Shown here: positions 27,038 to 34,519 of the stretch, in pieces
How the letters are laid out: every line of letters starts with the position of its first letter
Position numbering within the stretch: position 1 is the first letter of the stretch
Assembly: GCA_030655075.1 (NCBI GenBank)
Contig: JAURWE010000055.1
Span: forward strand, 248,001 to 312,000
Origin: Pararhizobium sp.
GTDB taxonomy: Bacteria > Pseudomonadota > Alphaproteobacteria > Rhizobiales > Rhizobiaceae
Direction: 5' to 3'
DNA length: 64,000 nucleotides
Translations under genes and position numbers: made by a program
Notes under the pieces: generated by a model
Database searches by the model: none
Told to the model about the DNA's origin: nothing
The model's input: the letters and a program-made list of their open reading frames with translations, nothing else

Positions 27038-28684
27038 TTAATTGTTCTCTTGTAGCGCGCGCACGCGAAAAGAAAGATGGAAATGCAGGCCGCCAGCCGC
27101 AAAGGTGGTTTCGGACTTGGGTTCGAAATTCACTGGGAATGCGCTGCGGATCAGCTTGGAGCCGAAACCCTCGGGTTTTGGCGCTTCGATGCTGGGACCG
27201 CCCGTTTCGGTCCAGACAAAATTGATCCGCTCGCCGCTCTCCTGCCAGGTAACAGCAATTGAACCGTCTACCGCGCAAAGGGCGCCGTACTTAATCGCAT
27301 TCGTCGCAAGTTCGTGGGTGATGAGCGACAGGGCCATGACGGCCTCCGGCTGCAGGGTGCAGGCCGGGCCCGAAAGAACAATACGCGTGTCATGCTCACC
27401 CGCGTGCGGGTGCAGCGCCCGCTCGACAACGTCCTGCAGCTGCGCGCTCTTCCAGTCTTGCGACAGCAGCACATCATAGGCCCCGGCCAGCGCACCCACG
27501 CGGTGTGAAAACACCGCATTTTCCGCAGAATGTCCCTTGAAGGTCTGGCGGGCGATGGCCTGAACGATCGCCATCGTGTTCTTGACGCGGTGCGACAGCT
27601 CGCTTGCCATCAGGCTGCGCTGCTGCTCAGCCCGCGCCGTTTCGCAACGGCGCTTTTCGAGTTCGTCGAGAAGGCCGTCCACCGTCGCGCCCACCTGTCC
27701 CAGTTCGCCGAACTGACCGCGCATGCGGGTCCTTGCTGCGAGGTCGCCATCCCGCCACTGCTGCAGGACCGAGACGATGTGATTGATCGGATGCAGAATG
27801 AACCTGTTGCCGACGAAGACGGCGGCAAACAGCGACAGTGCCGCTCCCGCCATCATCATCACCAGCCCCGTCAGCGAGGCCCGGTTGATGGGGGCGAAGG
27901 CCTCCTCTTCTGAAAGACCTGCGCTTATATAGAGAGGGTTTTCATCGGACACCGGGCTATAACCAACGATCCGCCGCGTGCCGTCCTGGCTGACGAGCTC
28001 GGTTGTCCCGGGCTCTGCGGCATTGATCAGATGGCGGAAGGCTTCGGGGATCTGCGTGCCGATGAATTTTTCGGGATCAGGGTTTCTGGCAATGATAACA
28101 CCTTTGCGGTCTGCAATCGTCACCGAGCCGCCGGCAGACAGTCCCCGCTCGACCAGGCGCTCCTCCAGCCATTCCAGGCGAATGCCTGTCGCCAGCACGC
28201 CGACGATCTCGGACCCGTTTTTCAGGGCAATCGCCACTGGCAGAATGGCGGACTTCGAGATCCGCGCCACAGTATAATCGCCGACAACGAGACCATCGCT
28301 CTGCAAGGCTTTTTGAACATAGTGGCGATCGCCGAAATTCAGTCCTGCTTCCCATCCCAAGCTGTCGCAGACGAGTTTGCCTGATGTGTCGAGGACGAGA
28401 ATGTTTCGAACCGGAGCGAGTTTTTCGGAGACGCGTTTCAGGACGCCGTTGCAGGTGGCGGGATCACGTGTGGCAATGGAGGGGATGGCGGCAACCGCAA
28501 TCAGCAGACCTTTGACGCCCTCGACGACGCTCTGGATTTCAGACGCTGCCTGACGCGCCATCTGCGCGGCCTGCCGGTGAACCTCGGCACTGCGCTCCGA
28601 GCGCGCCGTGAACTCATTATAGACAAGCATGCCGAGGGCCGGCATCAGCGCGGTCAGAGCGACGGCAACCAGTCTTTTTTTCAC
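27038..28684 (-). CDS. HWE-family sensor histidine kinase with extracytoplasmic cache-like sensor
   Basis: About 548 residues. A membrane helix at the N-terminus is followed by a periplasmic dCache-like sensor (about 25-265, with FGDRHYVQKAL and GSVTIADRKGVIIARNPD), a second helix (about 270-292) and a HAMP region. The HWE kinase core follows: His365 lies in ELSHRVKNTMAIVQAIARQT, then LITHELATNAIKYG and a truncated ATP lid. HWE/HisKA2 kinases commonly feed the PhyR-NepR-EcfG stress pathway. I chose the GTG at 28684, preceded by GGGGGG. A symmetric stress promoter separates it from the SDR gene. Confidence 0.88.
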   Translation of the reverse strand: MKKRLVAVALTALMPALGMLVYNEFTARSERSAEVHRQAAQMARQAASEIQSVVEGVKGLLIAVAAIPSIATRDPATCNGVLKRVSEKLAPVRNILVLDTSGKLVCDSLGWEAGLNFGDRHYVQKALQSDGLVVGDYTVARISKSAILPVAIALKNGSEIVGVLATGIRLEWLEERLVERGLSAGGSVTIADRKGVIIARNPDPEKFIGTQIPEAFRHLINAAEPGTTELVSQDGTRRIVGYSPVSDENPLYISAGLSEEEAFAPINRASLTGLVMMMAGAALSLFAAVFVGNRFILHPINHIVSVLQQWRDGDLAARTRMRGQFGELGQVGATVDGLLDELEKRRCETARAEQQRSLMASELSHRVKNTMAIVQAIARQTFKGHSAENAVFSHRVGALAGAYDVLLSQDWKSAQLQDVVERALHPHAGEHDTRIVLSGPACTLQPEAVMALSLITHELATNAIKYGALCAVDGSIAVTWQESGERINFVWTETGGPSIEAPKPEGFGSKLIRSAFPVNFEPKSETTFAAGGLHFHLSFRVRALQENN

Positions 28685-28802
28685 GACCTCATCCCCCCAT
28701 TGGTGAGCGAACCGCGACGCATGCCGCCACTGTCTAACACGGGAATTTATGGCCTGCCAACCGGCCTTTACACCTTGGTACGCCGGCATCGCCCTCTTGC
28801 CG

Positions 28803-28829
28803 GGAACCAAGAAAAATCTGGTTCGTTCC
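28803..28829. promoter_or_regulatory. symmetric EcfG-type promoter serving HWE kinase and SDR genes
   Basis: The plus strand reads GGAAC-N16-CGTT (28803-28827), a perfect consensus. The minus strand of the same segment reads GGAAC-N16-GGTT (28829-28805). The two promoters are superimposed, facing the SDR gene and the kinase gene. The plus-strand start would fall just before the SDR ribosome site. Confidence 0.8.
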
Positions 28830-28853
28830 CCCATCGATCAACAGGAGAAAACC

Positions 28854-29717
28854 ATGTCAGACATCAAACGCCCCGTGCCGCCGCAACCCGAACAGCAACA
28901 GTCCCCGCCGGGGCTGACTGCGCTGATGGAGCCGATCCCCGATCATGGCGAAAAAAGCTATAAAGGCAGCGGCAGGCTTGAGGGCAAGGTTGCGCTGATC
29001 ACCGGCGCGGATTCCGGCATAGGCCGCGCCGTTGCCATCGCCTTCGCACGGGAAGGCGCCGACATCGTGATCTCTTATCTCAACGAGGATGAGGATGCGG
29101 GCGAGACGGAAGGATGGGTCAAGGACGCAGGCCGCAAAGCCCTTGCCATTCCCGGCGACATCACCTCTGAGAGCCATTGCAACGCGCTGGTCGCACAGAC
29201 TGTGGAGGCACTCGGCGGCATCGACATCCTCGTGAACAATGCAGCGTTCCAGCGCACCTATGACGATATATCAGACATTACGGCCGACGAATGGGACGAG
29301 ACGTTCCGCACCAATATCTATGCGCCGTTCTTCCTGTCGAAAGCCGCGATCCCTCATATGAAGCCCGGCTCTTCGATCATCAACACCACATCGATCCAGT
29401 CGCGGCAGCCTTCGTCCCACCTTCTGGCCTATGCATCGACCAAAGGCGCCGTGTCGAACTTCACGGCTGGCTTGGCGGAAATGGTCGCCAGCAAGGGCAT
29501 TCGCGTCAATGCCGTGGCACCCGGACCCATCTGGACGCCTCTCATTCCCTCGACAATGCCGCCGGAAAAATCCGCAACATTCGGCAAGCAGACGCTGATG
29601 GGACGGGCCGGTCAGCCCGCCGAACTGGCGGGCGCCTATGTGCTGCTTGCTTCCGTGGACGGCAGCTACATGACCGGAGCGGTCATTCCCGTGACCGGTG
29701 GAGAGATCATGATTTAA
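28854..29717 (+). CDS. SDR-family oxidoreductase, general-stress type (YghA/GSP39-like)
   Basis: This 287-residue cytosolic enzyme has a proline-rich N-terminal extension (PPQPEQQQSPPGL) and then the Rossmann opening KVALITGADSGIGRAVAIAF. It also has NNAAFQ, the catalytic Ser in NTTSIQSRQPS and the YxxxK pair in YASTKGAVSNF, ending VIPVTGGE. It should be an NAD(P)-dependent dehydrogenase with an unknown substrate. The extended N-terminus is typical of the stress-induced subgroup. ACAGGAG precedes the ATG. A consensus EcfG promoter lies 27-51 bases upstream. Confidence 0.9.
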   Translation: MSDIKRPVPPQPEQQQSPPGLTALMEPIPDHGEKSYKGSGRLEGKVALITGADSGIGRAVAIAFAREGADIVISYLNEDEDAGETEGWVKDAGRKALAIPGDITSESHCNALVAQTVEALGGIDILVNNAAFQRTYDDISDITADEWDETFRTNIYAPFFLSKAAIPHMKPGSSIINTTSIQSRQPSSHLLAYASTKGAVSNFTAGLAEMVASKGIRVNAVAPGPIWTPLIPSTMPPEKSATFGKQTLMGRAGQPAELAGAYVLLASVDGSYMTGAVIPVTGGEIMI

Positions 29718-29749
29718 GCGACCACCGCACTCGGTCAGCCAGCGAAGCC

Positions 29750-29774
29750 GGAACCAAGAACAGGACGGCGCGTT
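29750..29774 (+). promoter_or_regulatory. EcfG-type general stress promoter
   Basis: GGAAC-N16-CGTT, an exact match to the consensus, ends 30 bases before the ATG at 29804. A ribosome site (AGGAG) lies between the two. Confidence 0.8.
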
Positions 29775-29803
29775 GAGCCGCTTCACGGACAGGAGCGTTC
29801 CCA

Positions 29804-30220
29804 ATGGAAGTTTTGGACACACAGATACACAATGAGCAGAACGGGCTCACCGTCGAATTTGTCGGCGAAGGCGGCGACGTCGTTTCGGTGACGTTCAGCC
29901 AGGCTGGCGAGCGCGGCATCAACCGCGCCAATGCAACCGAACAGGCGAAGGTCATCATGCTGCAGCTGGCCTCATTCGACACCGAAACTCCGGCGACGGA
30001 AACGGAAACGGTGGAGAAGCTGCCCGAGCTTCCGCTGGCTGAGAACGCCCGCTACGTCACCGAGGCACAAAAAATGGAGGCGGTATCGCCAGCCGTTGCG
30101 TCGCTGCATATCGAGCAGGAAAAGCAGGCCGCGATGACCGACGAGGACAAGCTGGATGAGGGCCTGAAAGCATCTTTTCCAGCCAGCGATCCGCCCGCCG
30201 TCACCAGCCCGGCGAGTTGA
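29804..30220 (+). CDS. hypothetical stress-regulon protein, 138 residues
   Basis: The first half (residues 10-55) looks like a small beta-rich domain, LTVEFVGEGGDVVSVTF. The middle is an acidic Thr/Glu-rich linker. The C-terminus DEDKLDEGLKASFPASDPPA is a short motif seen at the ends of many rhizobial small stress proteins. I do not know the function. An exact EcfG promoter precedes it, which puts it in the general stress regulon. Confidence 0.65.
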   Translation: MEVLDTQIHNEQNGLTVEFVGEGGDVVSVTFSQAGERGINRANATEQAKVIMLQLASFDTETPATETETVEKLPELPLAENARYVTEAQKMEAVSPAVASLHIEQEKQAAMTDEDKLDEGLKASFPASDPPAVTSPAS

Positions 30221-30283
30221 CCTGATCGGCGTGATGCCAAGCGTCAGCATCTTTTCAAGCACGATGAAGTTAGAGGAACGATC

Positions 30284-30616
30284 ATGACACGCCGGAGCTT
30301 TTCCAAACCGAGGACTGGGTATCCAGACACCGAGATCGACGACTATTTTGCTGAAGAGCCCGATCGCGTCGATACAGAGGAGGCGCTCCCTGAAGCCGGG
30401 GCGGAGCCCGACGAGGTGGACCTGTCGCGCATGCACGAGGAGGTCCGCCGCTTGCGCGCCTATGTCGCCCATCTGACGGAGGAAGTGAACGCACGCCCAA
30501 CATCTGCCGCGCAGGTATCCGATCCCCGGGACCGACCAGCTTCGCTGTCGAAAGCCGTGTTCGTTCTCATTGGCATGGTTCTGGTGCGTCGCCTTAAACG
30601 GGCAATCTTTGGATGA
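30284..30616 (+). CDS. hypothetical protein with coiled coil and C-terminal membrane segment
   Basis: This 110-residue protein has an acidic N-terminal half, a short coiled coil around SRMHEEVRRLRAYVAHLTEE and a C-terminal hydrophobic helix followed by basic residues (FVLIGMVLVRRLKRAIFG). It would sit at the inner membrane with its N-terminus in the cytosol. No family is recognised. No EcfG element precedes it, so it may be read from the upstream gene. Confidence 0.6.
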   Translation: MTRRSFSKPRTGYPDTEIDDYFAEEPDRVDTEEALPEAGAEPDEVDLSRMHEEVRRLRAYVAHLTEEVNARPTSAAQVSDPRDRPASLSKAVFVLIGMVLVRRLKRAIFG

Positions 30617-30688
30617 GTGGCGGCGCCGGAACAGCGCTGACACGAGGCACTGCTGGCGCTAATCCCTTAGATTTCTTGATTTTCCAAT

Positions 30689-30713
30689 CGAACAATTTCC
30701 ATCCTGATGCGTT
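30689..30713 (+). promoter_or_regulatory. EcfG-like promoter for csbD, one mismatch
   Basis: CGAAC-N16-CGTT differs from the stress consensus only in the first base. It ends 40 bases before the csbD ATG. Confidence 0.6.
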
Positions 30714-30752
30714 TTCCAACCATAGATCAACCCATGCAAAGAGGAGAAAATC

Positions 30753-30959
30753 ATGGATTGGAATCGTGTCGAAGGCAACTGGAAGCAGTTCAAGGGCAAT
30801 GTGAAAGAACAGTGGGGCAAGCTCACCGATGACGATCTGGACCAGATCGACGGCAAGCGCGACCAGCTCGAAGGCAAGATCCAGGAGCGCTACGGTATCG
30901 AAAAGGACGCCGCGAAGCGCGACATCGATACGTGGTACGGCAATCAGACCTGGAATTGA
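30753..30959 (+). CDS. csbD: CsbD-family stress protein
   Basis: This 68-residue hydrophilic protein begins MDWNRVEGNWKQFKGNVKEQ and continues WGKLTDDDLDQIDGKRDQL and LEGKIQERYG, the full CsbD pattern. CsbD proteins are abundant under general stress in bacteria with no settled biochemical role. The length is normal for the family. A GAGGAG site precedes the ATG, a near-consensus EcfG promoter lies upstream, and a terminator follows. Confidence 0.93.
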   Translation: MDWNRVEGNWKQFKGNVKEQWGKLTDDDLDQIDGKRDQLEGKIQERYGIEKDAAKRDIDTWYGNQTWN

Positions 30960-31002
30960 CCTGTTATAGCGAGCCTGCGCGCCGATCCGGCGAAATGTAA
31001 CG

Positions 31003-31037
31003 GAAGGCCCTGCTCACGCGGGGCTTTCTGCTTTTTT
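31003..31037 (+). terminator. intrinsic terminator after csbD
   Basis: GAAGGCCC pairs with GGGCTTTC (one G-T pair) around a 10-base loop and is followed by TGCTTTTTT. It lies 44 bases after the csbD stop. Confidence 0.75.
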
Positions 31038-31075
31038 GGATCCGCGTTTCTCCATCTATCTGGAACCGACCCCCG

Positions 31076-31402
31076 TCACTCATCCCCAGACCAGGCCTGC
31101 TCGATTGCACGGGTGGAGCGCGACCTCTCGGCGGGATCGCGCACCTTAATGGAACGAAGATCGGGGACGTCTTTGAGAATCTGCGCAAGAATGGAGCCGG
31201 TCGTGCGGCTGACCGCCCCAGACTGGCGGCGGTTGCGGACAAGCGCAATGTAACGGTTCGACACTTCGGCCATGGTGATCGTGCCGGCGATCCACGCTTC
31301 GATCCAGCTCAGGAAAACCGGATCCTCGTCGACAGCGAGGCCGAATGCATGTTTGGCGCCCGTCATTCTGTCCCAGGCTTGCCGCCGTTCGTCAGGTGTC
31401 AT
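31076..31402 (-). CDS. hypothetical protein, weakly VbhA-antitoxin-like
   Basis: This roughly 108-residue soluble protein is rich in Arg. The segment GLAVDEDPVFLSWIEAWIAGTITMAEVSNRYIAL, quoted here only as a region at about residues 21-54, has the spacing of VbhA-type antitoxin helices (a small helical domain with G-x-I-T-x-x-E). No Fic toxin gene is adjacent, so an antitoxin role is speculative. An ATG at 31417 five codons upstream is an alternative start. Neither has a good ribosome site. Confidence 0.4.
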   Translation of the reverse strand: MTPDERRQAWDRMTGAKHAFGLAVDEDPVFLSWIEAWIAGTITMAEVSNRYIALVRNRRQSGAVSRTTGSILAQILKDVPDLRSIKVRDPAERSRSTRAIEQAWSGDE

Positions 31403-31567
31403 GTCGCATCGTTCCATTGATGGCGCGCCGCAAATCCGGCACGTTGGGGCGTACAGGCGGCGTCCATGAAAATCGAAATAAGCGGGAGACCGGCGCTTCG
31501 CAGTTCACCGTGTTGTTTGGTATGGTATCCGGCAAAACAACGGTCCGCGCAAAATACAGCCATCGGC

Positions 31568-31762
31568 CTATGCGCGCCTCTCGGTCTTTGCCTTCATCAG
31601 GGCATGAAGGTTGATAGACGACGGCCCTGCGACCCCGAAAATGCGCTTTGCCTCCTCTTCGGAAAGGCAATAGGCCCTTTGAAACTCAGCGATTGTCAGC
31701 TCGATTCCCCGGCCTACCCGATTTCTGGATATTTTTTTCTTGCTGCCGCTACTTTCCGTCAT
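31568..31762 (-). CDS. small hypothetical stress-regulon protein, 64 residues
   Basis: The product is basic at the N-terminus (SSGSKKKISRNRVGRG). It continues with a compact helical part, LTIAEFQRAYCLSEEEAKRIF, that resembles a helix-turn-helix. I do not recognise the family. The ATG at 31762 follows GGGAGAAACGGGG. An exact EcfG promoter lies 41-65 bases upstream on the same strand, which supports both the gene and its stress control. Confidence 0.6.
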   Translation of the reverse strand: MTESSGSKKKISRNRVGRGIELTIAEFQRAYCLSEEEAKRIFGVAGPSSINLHALMKAKTERRA

Positions 31763-31802
31763 CCCCGTTTCTCCCAACTGAACCGAATGAAAACGGTTGT
31801 TG

Positions 31803-31827
31803 AACGCGGAACACAGGACTTTGTTCC
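31803..31827 (-). promoter_or_regulatory. EcfG-type general stress promoter
   Basis: On the minus strand GGAAC-N16-CGTT is an exact consensus match, with the -10 element 41 bases before the start at 31762. Confidence 0.75.
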
Positions 31828-31841
31828 CACCGCTGTGTGAG

Positions 31842-31857
31842 TGTCCGCTACCGGACA
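31842..31857. promoter_or_regulatory. 16-bp palindrome in the gap before rpsU
   Basis: TGTCCG-CTAC-CGGACA is a perfect 6-bp inverted repeat with a 4-base spacer. It is the only notable structure in the remaining gene-free part of 31763-32069 beyond the stress promoter at 31803. It could be a protein-binding site. Confidence 0.35.
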
Positions 31858-32069
31858 TAAGTGTGCAGCATCAATGGCTTGCGTGGTCCTTCGAAGCGTT
31901 GAGCTTCGATGCGGGACGGCAGGACGGGCAAGGGCTCGGGCGGCGGGCGGCGCTTGCAGCAAACCGACCAAAAAGTCCCTGTGAGATAAATCGCACCGAG
32001 AGGGCTTCAATGTCTTGATCGATCGGGCCGATCCATCTATGAGAACGTCACCGATCTAAGGAGATAAAA

Positions 32070-32306
32070 TTGCAGGTTTTGGTCCGTGACAACAACGTTG
32101 AGCAGGCGCTCCGTTTTCTGAAGAAGAAATTGCAGCGCGAAGGTGTGTTCCGGGAAATGCGTCTTCGCGAACATTTCGAGAAGCCGTCGGAAAAGCGCGC
32201 CCGCGAAAAGGCCGAGGGCATCCGCCGTATCCGCAAGCTCGCGCGCAAGAAGCTCGAGCGCGAAAGCGGTGTTTCGGCGCCCAAGAAGGCTCGCCCAAGC
32301 CGCTAA
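32070..32306 (+). CDS. rpsU: 30S ribosomal protein S21
   Basis: This 78-residue basic protein has the S21 pattern QVLVRDNNVEQALRFLKKKL, followed by REGVFREMRLREHFEKPSEK and a Lys/Arg-rich tail. S21 joins the small subunit near the platform and helps initiation. The start is a TTG at 32070, placed six bases after a strong AAGGAG site; no ATG is available near the conserved N-terminus. A hairpin follows about 65 bases after the stop. Confidence 0.95.
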   Translation: MQVLVRDNNVEQALRFLKKKLQREGVFREMRLREHFEKPSEKRAREKAEGIRRIRKLARKKLERESGVSAPKKARPSR

Positions 32307-32372
32307 CGGCATGTGCCATGGACGGTGCTGAAAAGCGCCCCTTGGCTTGCGCTCTCTCAAGTGAGAACGAAA

Positions 32373-32395
32373 ACGCCCGCTAAAACGGCGGGCGT
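32373..32395 (+). terminator. hairpin after rpsU, probable terminator
   Basis: ACGCCCGC pairs with GCGGGCGT around a 7-base loop. The following ATTGGATTTCTTTG is only moderately T-rich, so termination may be partial. Confidence 0.6.
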
Positions 32396-32452
32396 ATTGG
32401 ATTTCTTTGTCCTGACGTTTACCGGTTGCCGGGGGCTTTGATGCCCTGCCGT

Positions 32453-32599
32453 TTAGCGAGCGATCGCAGCGCGGGCGACAGACCGGATGTCGGCACGGTC
32501 GATGCCGAGGTCGTGCAGTTCGCGAGCCGACATACGGCCGAGTTCAGAAACAGTCCGGTTGAACCTGCGCCAGTTGTTGAAAGAGCGTGCGACGTTCAT
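32453..32599 (-). CDS. DUF1127 small protein, 48 residues
   Basis: The product MNVARSFNNWRRFNRTVSEL followed by GRMSARELHDLGIDRADIR is a textbook DUF1127 protein of normal length. Small Arg-rich DUF1127 proteins in Agrobacterium bind RNA or affect phosphate and carbon metabolism. The ATG at 32599 follows AAGGGGATTATC. The open frame continues upstream to 32875, but only this part has the family pattern. Confidence 0.85.
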   Translation of the reverse strand: MNVARSFNNWRRFNRTVSELGRMSARELHDLGIDRADIRSVARAAIAR

Positions 32600-32825
32600 G
32601 ATAATCCCCTTTCCTGAGGGCTTGATGACGTCAGAAACCTCTTCAAGGTCCGGCGTCGTTTCGATGATTGGAATATAGGCTCGCCAACCGGTTCCTCCCA
32701 GTGACAACAGCTCACGCCACCCATGCATCCCGCGCATGGAATCGCCCATCCGGCGAAATCCGCTCCCCGTTCGGGTTCGACGGGTTGGGAAGACGCAGGG
32801 ACCACCCATGCAATAGGAATCCACC

Positions 32826-33032
32826 ATGGAAACGACAGAGATCGGCAGCCGCAGCGATTTTGCGCTCTGGGCCATCCAGCGCGCTCAGGAAATCGTCACA
32901 TCCGAAGGCGCCGCCTTCGCCATGGCGGCCCGCGACATGAACGAGGCCACGCTGGCAACAACAGCCGCCGACCTCGGCCAGGCGATCGCCAATGCCATGC
33001 TGGAAGTCTTTGGCGGATTGATCGAGCAGTAG
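32826..33032 (+). CDS. hypothetical helical protein, 68 residues
   Basis: This small protein is rich in Ala and predicted to be helical (EGAAFAMAARDMNEATLATT, then AIANAMLEVFGGLIEQ), a little like a minimal phasin. The ATG is preceded by AGGAA at a suitable distance. Its stop lies 12 bases before the 3' end of the tRNA-Gly gene on the other strand. Function unknown. Confidence 0.5.
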   Translation: METTEIGSRSDFALWAIQRAQEIVTSEGAAFAMAARDMNEATLATTAADLGQAIANAMLEVFGGLIEQ

Positions 33033-33043
33033 GAAAAGCTTGC

Positions 33044-33117
33044 TGGAGCGGGTGAAGGGAATCGAACCCTCGTATTCAGCTTGGGAAGCTGCTGCTCTAC
33101 CATTGAGCTACACCCGC
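33044..33117 (-). tRNA. tRNA-Gly (anticodon TCC)
   Basis: On the minus strand the acceptor stem GCGGGTG pairs with CACCCGC, followed by T and an encoded CCA. The D arm is GCTC-AATGGTA-GAGC, the anticodon loop TTCCCAA gives TCC, and the T arm carries GGTTCGATTCC. The anticodon stem has one G-A mismatch at its base. Confidence 0.95.
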
Positions 33118-33184
33118 TTGCACCCCGAGATTTCCGATACAACGGCGCGGCTGTCAAGGACCATCAGGCGCCGCCGGGCGGCAG

Positions 33185-34288
33185 TTACTTTTCTTCTGGA
33201 CGGAAATGTTTCGAGAGTTTGAGGCCTTGGGCCTGGTAGTTGGAGCCGAGGCCCGTTCCGTAGAGGCCCTTCGGGCGCGTCAGCATGTGTTCGTAGACGA
33301 GGCGGCCGACTATCTGGCCGTGGTCGAGGATGAAGGGCACCTCGTGGCTGCGTACTTCGAGCACGGCGCGGCTGCCGGTGCCGCCGGCAGAGGCGTGGCC
33401 GAAGCCGGGATCGAAGAAGCCGGCATAGTGGACGCGAAATTCGCCGACCAGCGGATCGAAGGGTGTCATCTCCGCAGCAAAGAGCGGCGGCACGTGCACA
33501 GCTTCCCGTGAGACAAGAATGTAAAACTCATCCGGATCGAGGATGAGCTCGTCGCGGCCGCGGCTGAACAGCGGCTCCCAGAAATCGAAGATATCGTGCT
33601 GGTTCTTGCGGTCGACATCGACGACGGACGTGTGGTGCTTGCCGCGATAGCCGATCAGGCCATCCTTGCCGGTGCCCTTGAGATCAATCGACAGGGCGAT
33701 GCCGCCGCCCGATATGTTCGGCGTTTCGCTGGCCACCAGCATGTCTGACATGTGCAGGGCCAGGACGTCGGCATCGTTGAGAAGCGAATTGCCCTTGCGG
33801 AAGCGGATCTGCGACAGGCGCGAGCCGCGCCGGACGACGATCGGAAAGGTGCGCGGCGAGATTTCGAGATAGAGCGGGCCGCGATAGCCTGTTGGAACCT
33901 TGTCGAATTCCTGGGCGTAATCGGTGATGACGCGGGTAAAAATGTCGAGACGGCCGGTCGAGCTCTTTGGATTGGCGGAGGCGGCAAGTTCAGCTGGCAG
34001 GTCGAGGCTTTCCATCAGCGGCACGATGTAGACGCAGCCGGTTTCGAGCACCGCGCCTTCCGACAGATCGATGACATGCAGCTTCAACCGGTCGAGCTTG
34101 TCGGAAACCAGATGCGACGGTCCGGGCAGGAAGCTGGCGCGGACGCGAAATGCCTTGCCGCCGAGGCGCAGGTCGAGACTGGCCGGCTGGATCTGATCGT
34201 CATCGAGCGCAGCCTCGCTTTTCAGGCGGCCGCTCGCGAACAGTCCGGCGATGGCGTCGTCCGCCAGAATGCCCGTGTCCCTCGTCAT
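33185..34288 (-). CDS. dcd: dCTP deaminase, two-domain alphaproteobacterial type
   Basis: About 367 residues, twice the size of E. coli Dcd. It is the duplicated form annotated in alphaproteobacteria as 2'-deoxycytidine 5'-triphosphate deaminase. The N-terminal half has DQIQPASLDLRLG and ANPKSSTGRLDIFTRVITD; the second half has PFDPLVGEFRVHYAGFFDPG and VPFILDHGQIVGRLVYE. It supplies dUTP for dTMP synthesis. I chose the ATG at 34288, nine bases after GAGGG. Another ATG at 34297 is too close to that site. Confidence 0.88.
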   Translation of the reverse strand: MTRDTGILADDAIAGLFASGRLKSEAALDDDQIQPASLDLRLGGKAFRVRASFLPGPSHLVSDKLDRLKLHVIDLSEGAVLETGCVYIVPLMESLDLPAELAASANPKSSTGRLDIFTRVITDYAQEFDKVPTGYRGPLYLEISPRTFPIVVRRGSRLSQIRFRKGNSLLNDADVLALHMSDMLVASETPNISGGGIALSIDLKGTGKDGLIGYRGKHHTSVVDVDRKNQHDIFDFWEPLFSRGRDELILDPDEFYILVSREAVHVPPLFAAEMTPFDPLVGEFRVHYAGFFDPGFGHASAGGTGSRAVLEVRSHEVPFILDHGQIVGRLVYEHMLTRPKGLYGTGLGSNYQAQGLKLSKHFRPEEK

Positions 34289-34365
34289 TTTACGCATCCC
34301 TCTTGTCGTTCACGGCACGTCATAGACCAAATTGTCTCCGTGACATATCTTCTTGTTGCGGGGAA

Positions 34366-34394
34366 TTGACGCAAGCATTGTCCCGCAGTATTGC
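34366..34394 (+). promoter_or_regulatory. putative sigma-70 promoter for metZ
   Basis: TTGACG and TATTGC are spaced by 17 bases. The predicted transcript start at about 34401 places the riboswitch at the very 5' end of the mRNA. Confidence 0.55.
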
Positions 34395-34402
34395 AGAATT
34401 AT

Positions 34403-34459
34403 CCCGTGGTGATTTGGCCGGCCGGCTTGCAGCCACGTAAAACAAGTAGCTAAAAAGGC
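34403..34459 (+). promoter_or_regulatory. SAM-II riboswitch aptamer upstream of metZ
   Basis: The segment has the SAM-II order GTGGTGATTTG, then GGCTTGCAGCCACG, then AAACAAGTAGCTAAA. Stem P1 forms between CGTGG (34405-34409) and CCACG (34433-34437). The pseudoknot is CTTG (34426-34429) with CAAG (34443-34446), and the TGATTT and GCTAAAAA strands supply the triplex and SAM pocket of this class. SAM-II is known from alphaproteobacterial metA and metZ/metC leaders and lowers expression when SAM is abundant. Confidence 0.9.
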
Positions 34460-34466
34460 CGGGTTC

Positions 34467-34498
34467 AAAACCGGCCTGCTTATGCGGCCGGTTTTTTT
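34467..34498 (+). terminator. riboswitch expression-platform terminator with competing hairpin
   Basis: AAAACCGGCC (34467-34476) pairs with GGCCGGTTTT (34486-34495) and ends in a run of seven T, an intrinsic terminator 22 bases before metZ. CCGGCC at 34471-34476 can instead pair with GGCCGG at 34457-34462, just after the aptamer, which would be the antiterminator. This suggests control by premature termination. Confidence 0.75.
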
Positions 34499-34519
34499 GT
34501 TTGAAGAAAGACGATTGGC

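Noticed and set aside
31797..32018. A 73-codon plus-strand frame before rpsU
   Set aside because: It runs across the stress promoter and the palindrome, has no ribosome site and no family pattern.
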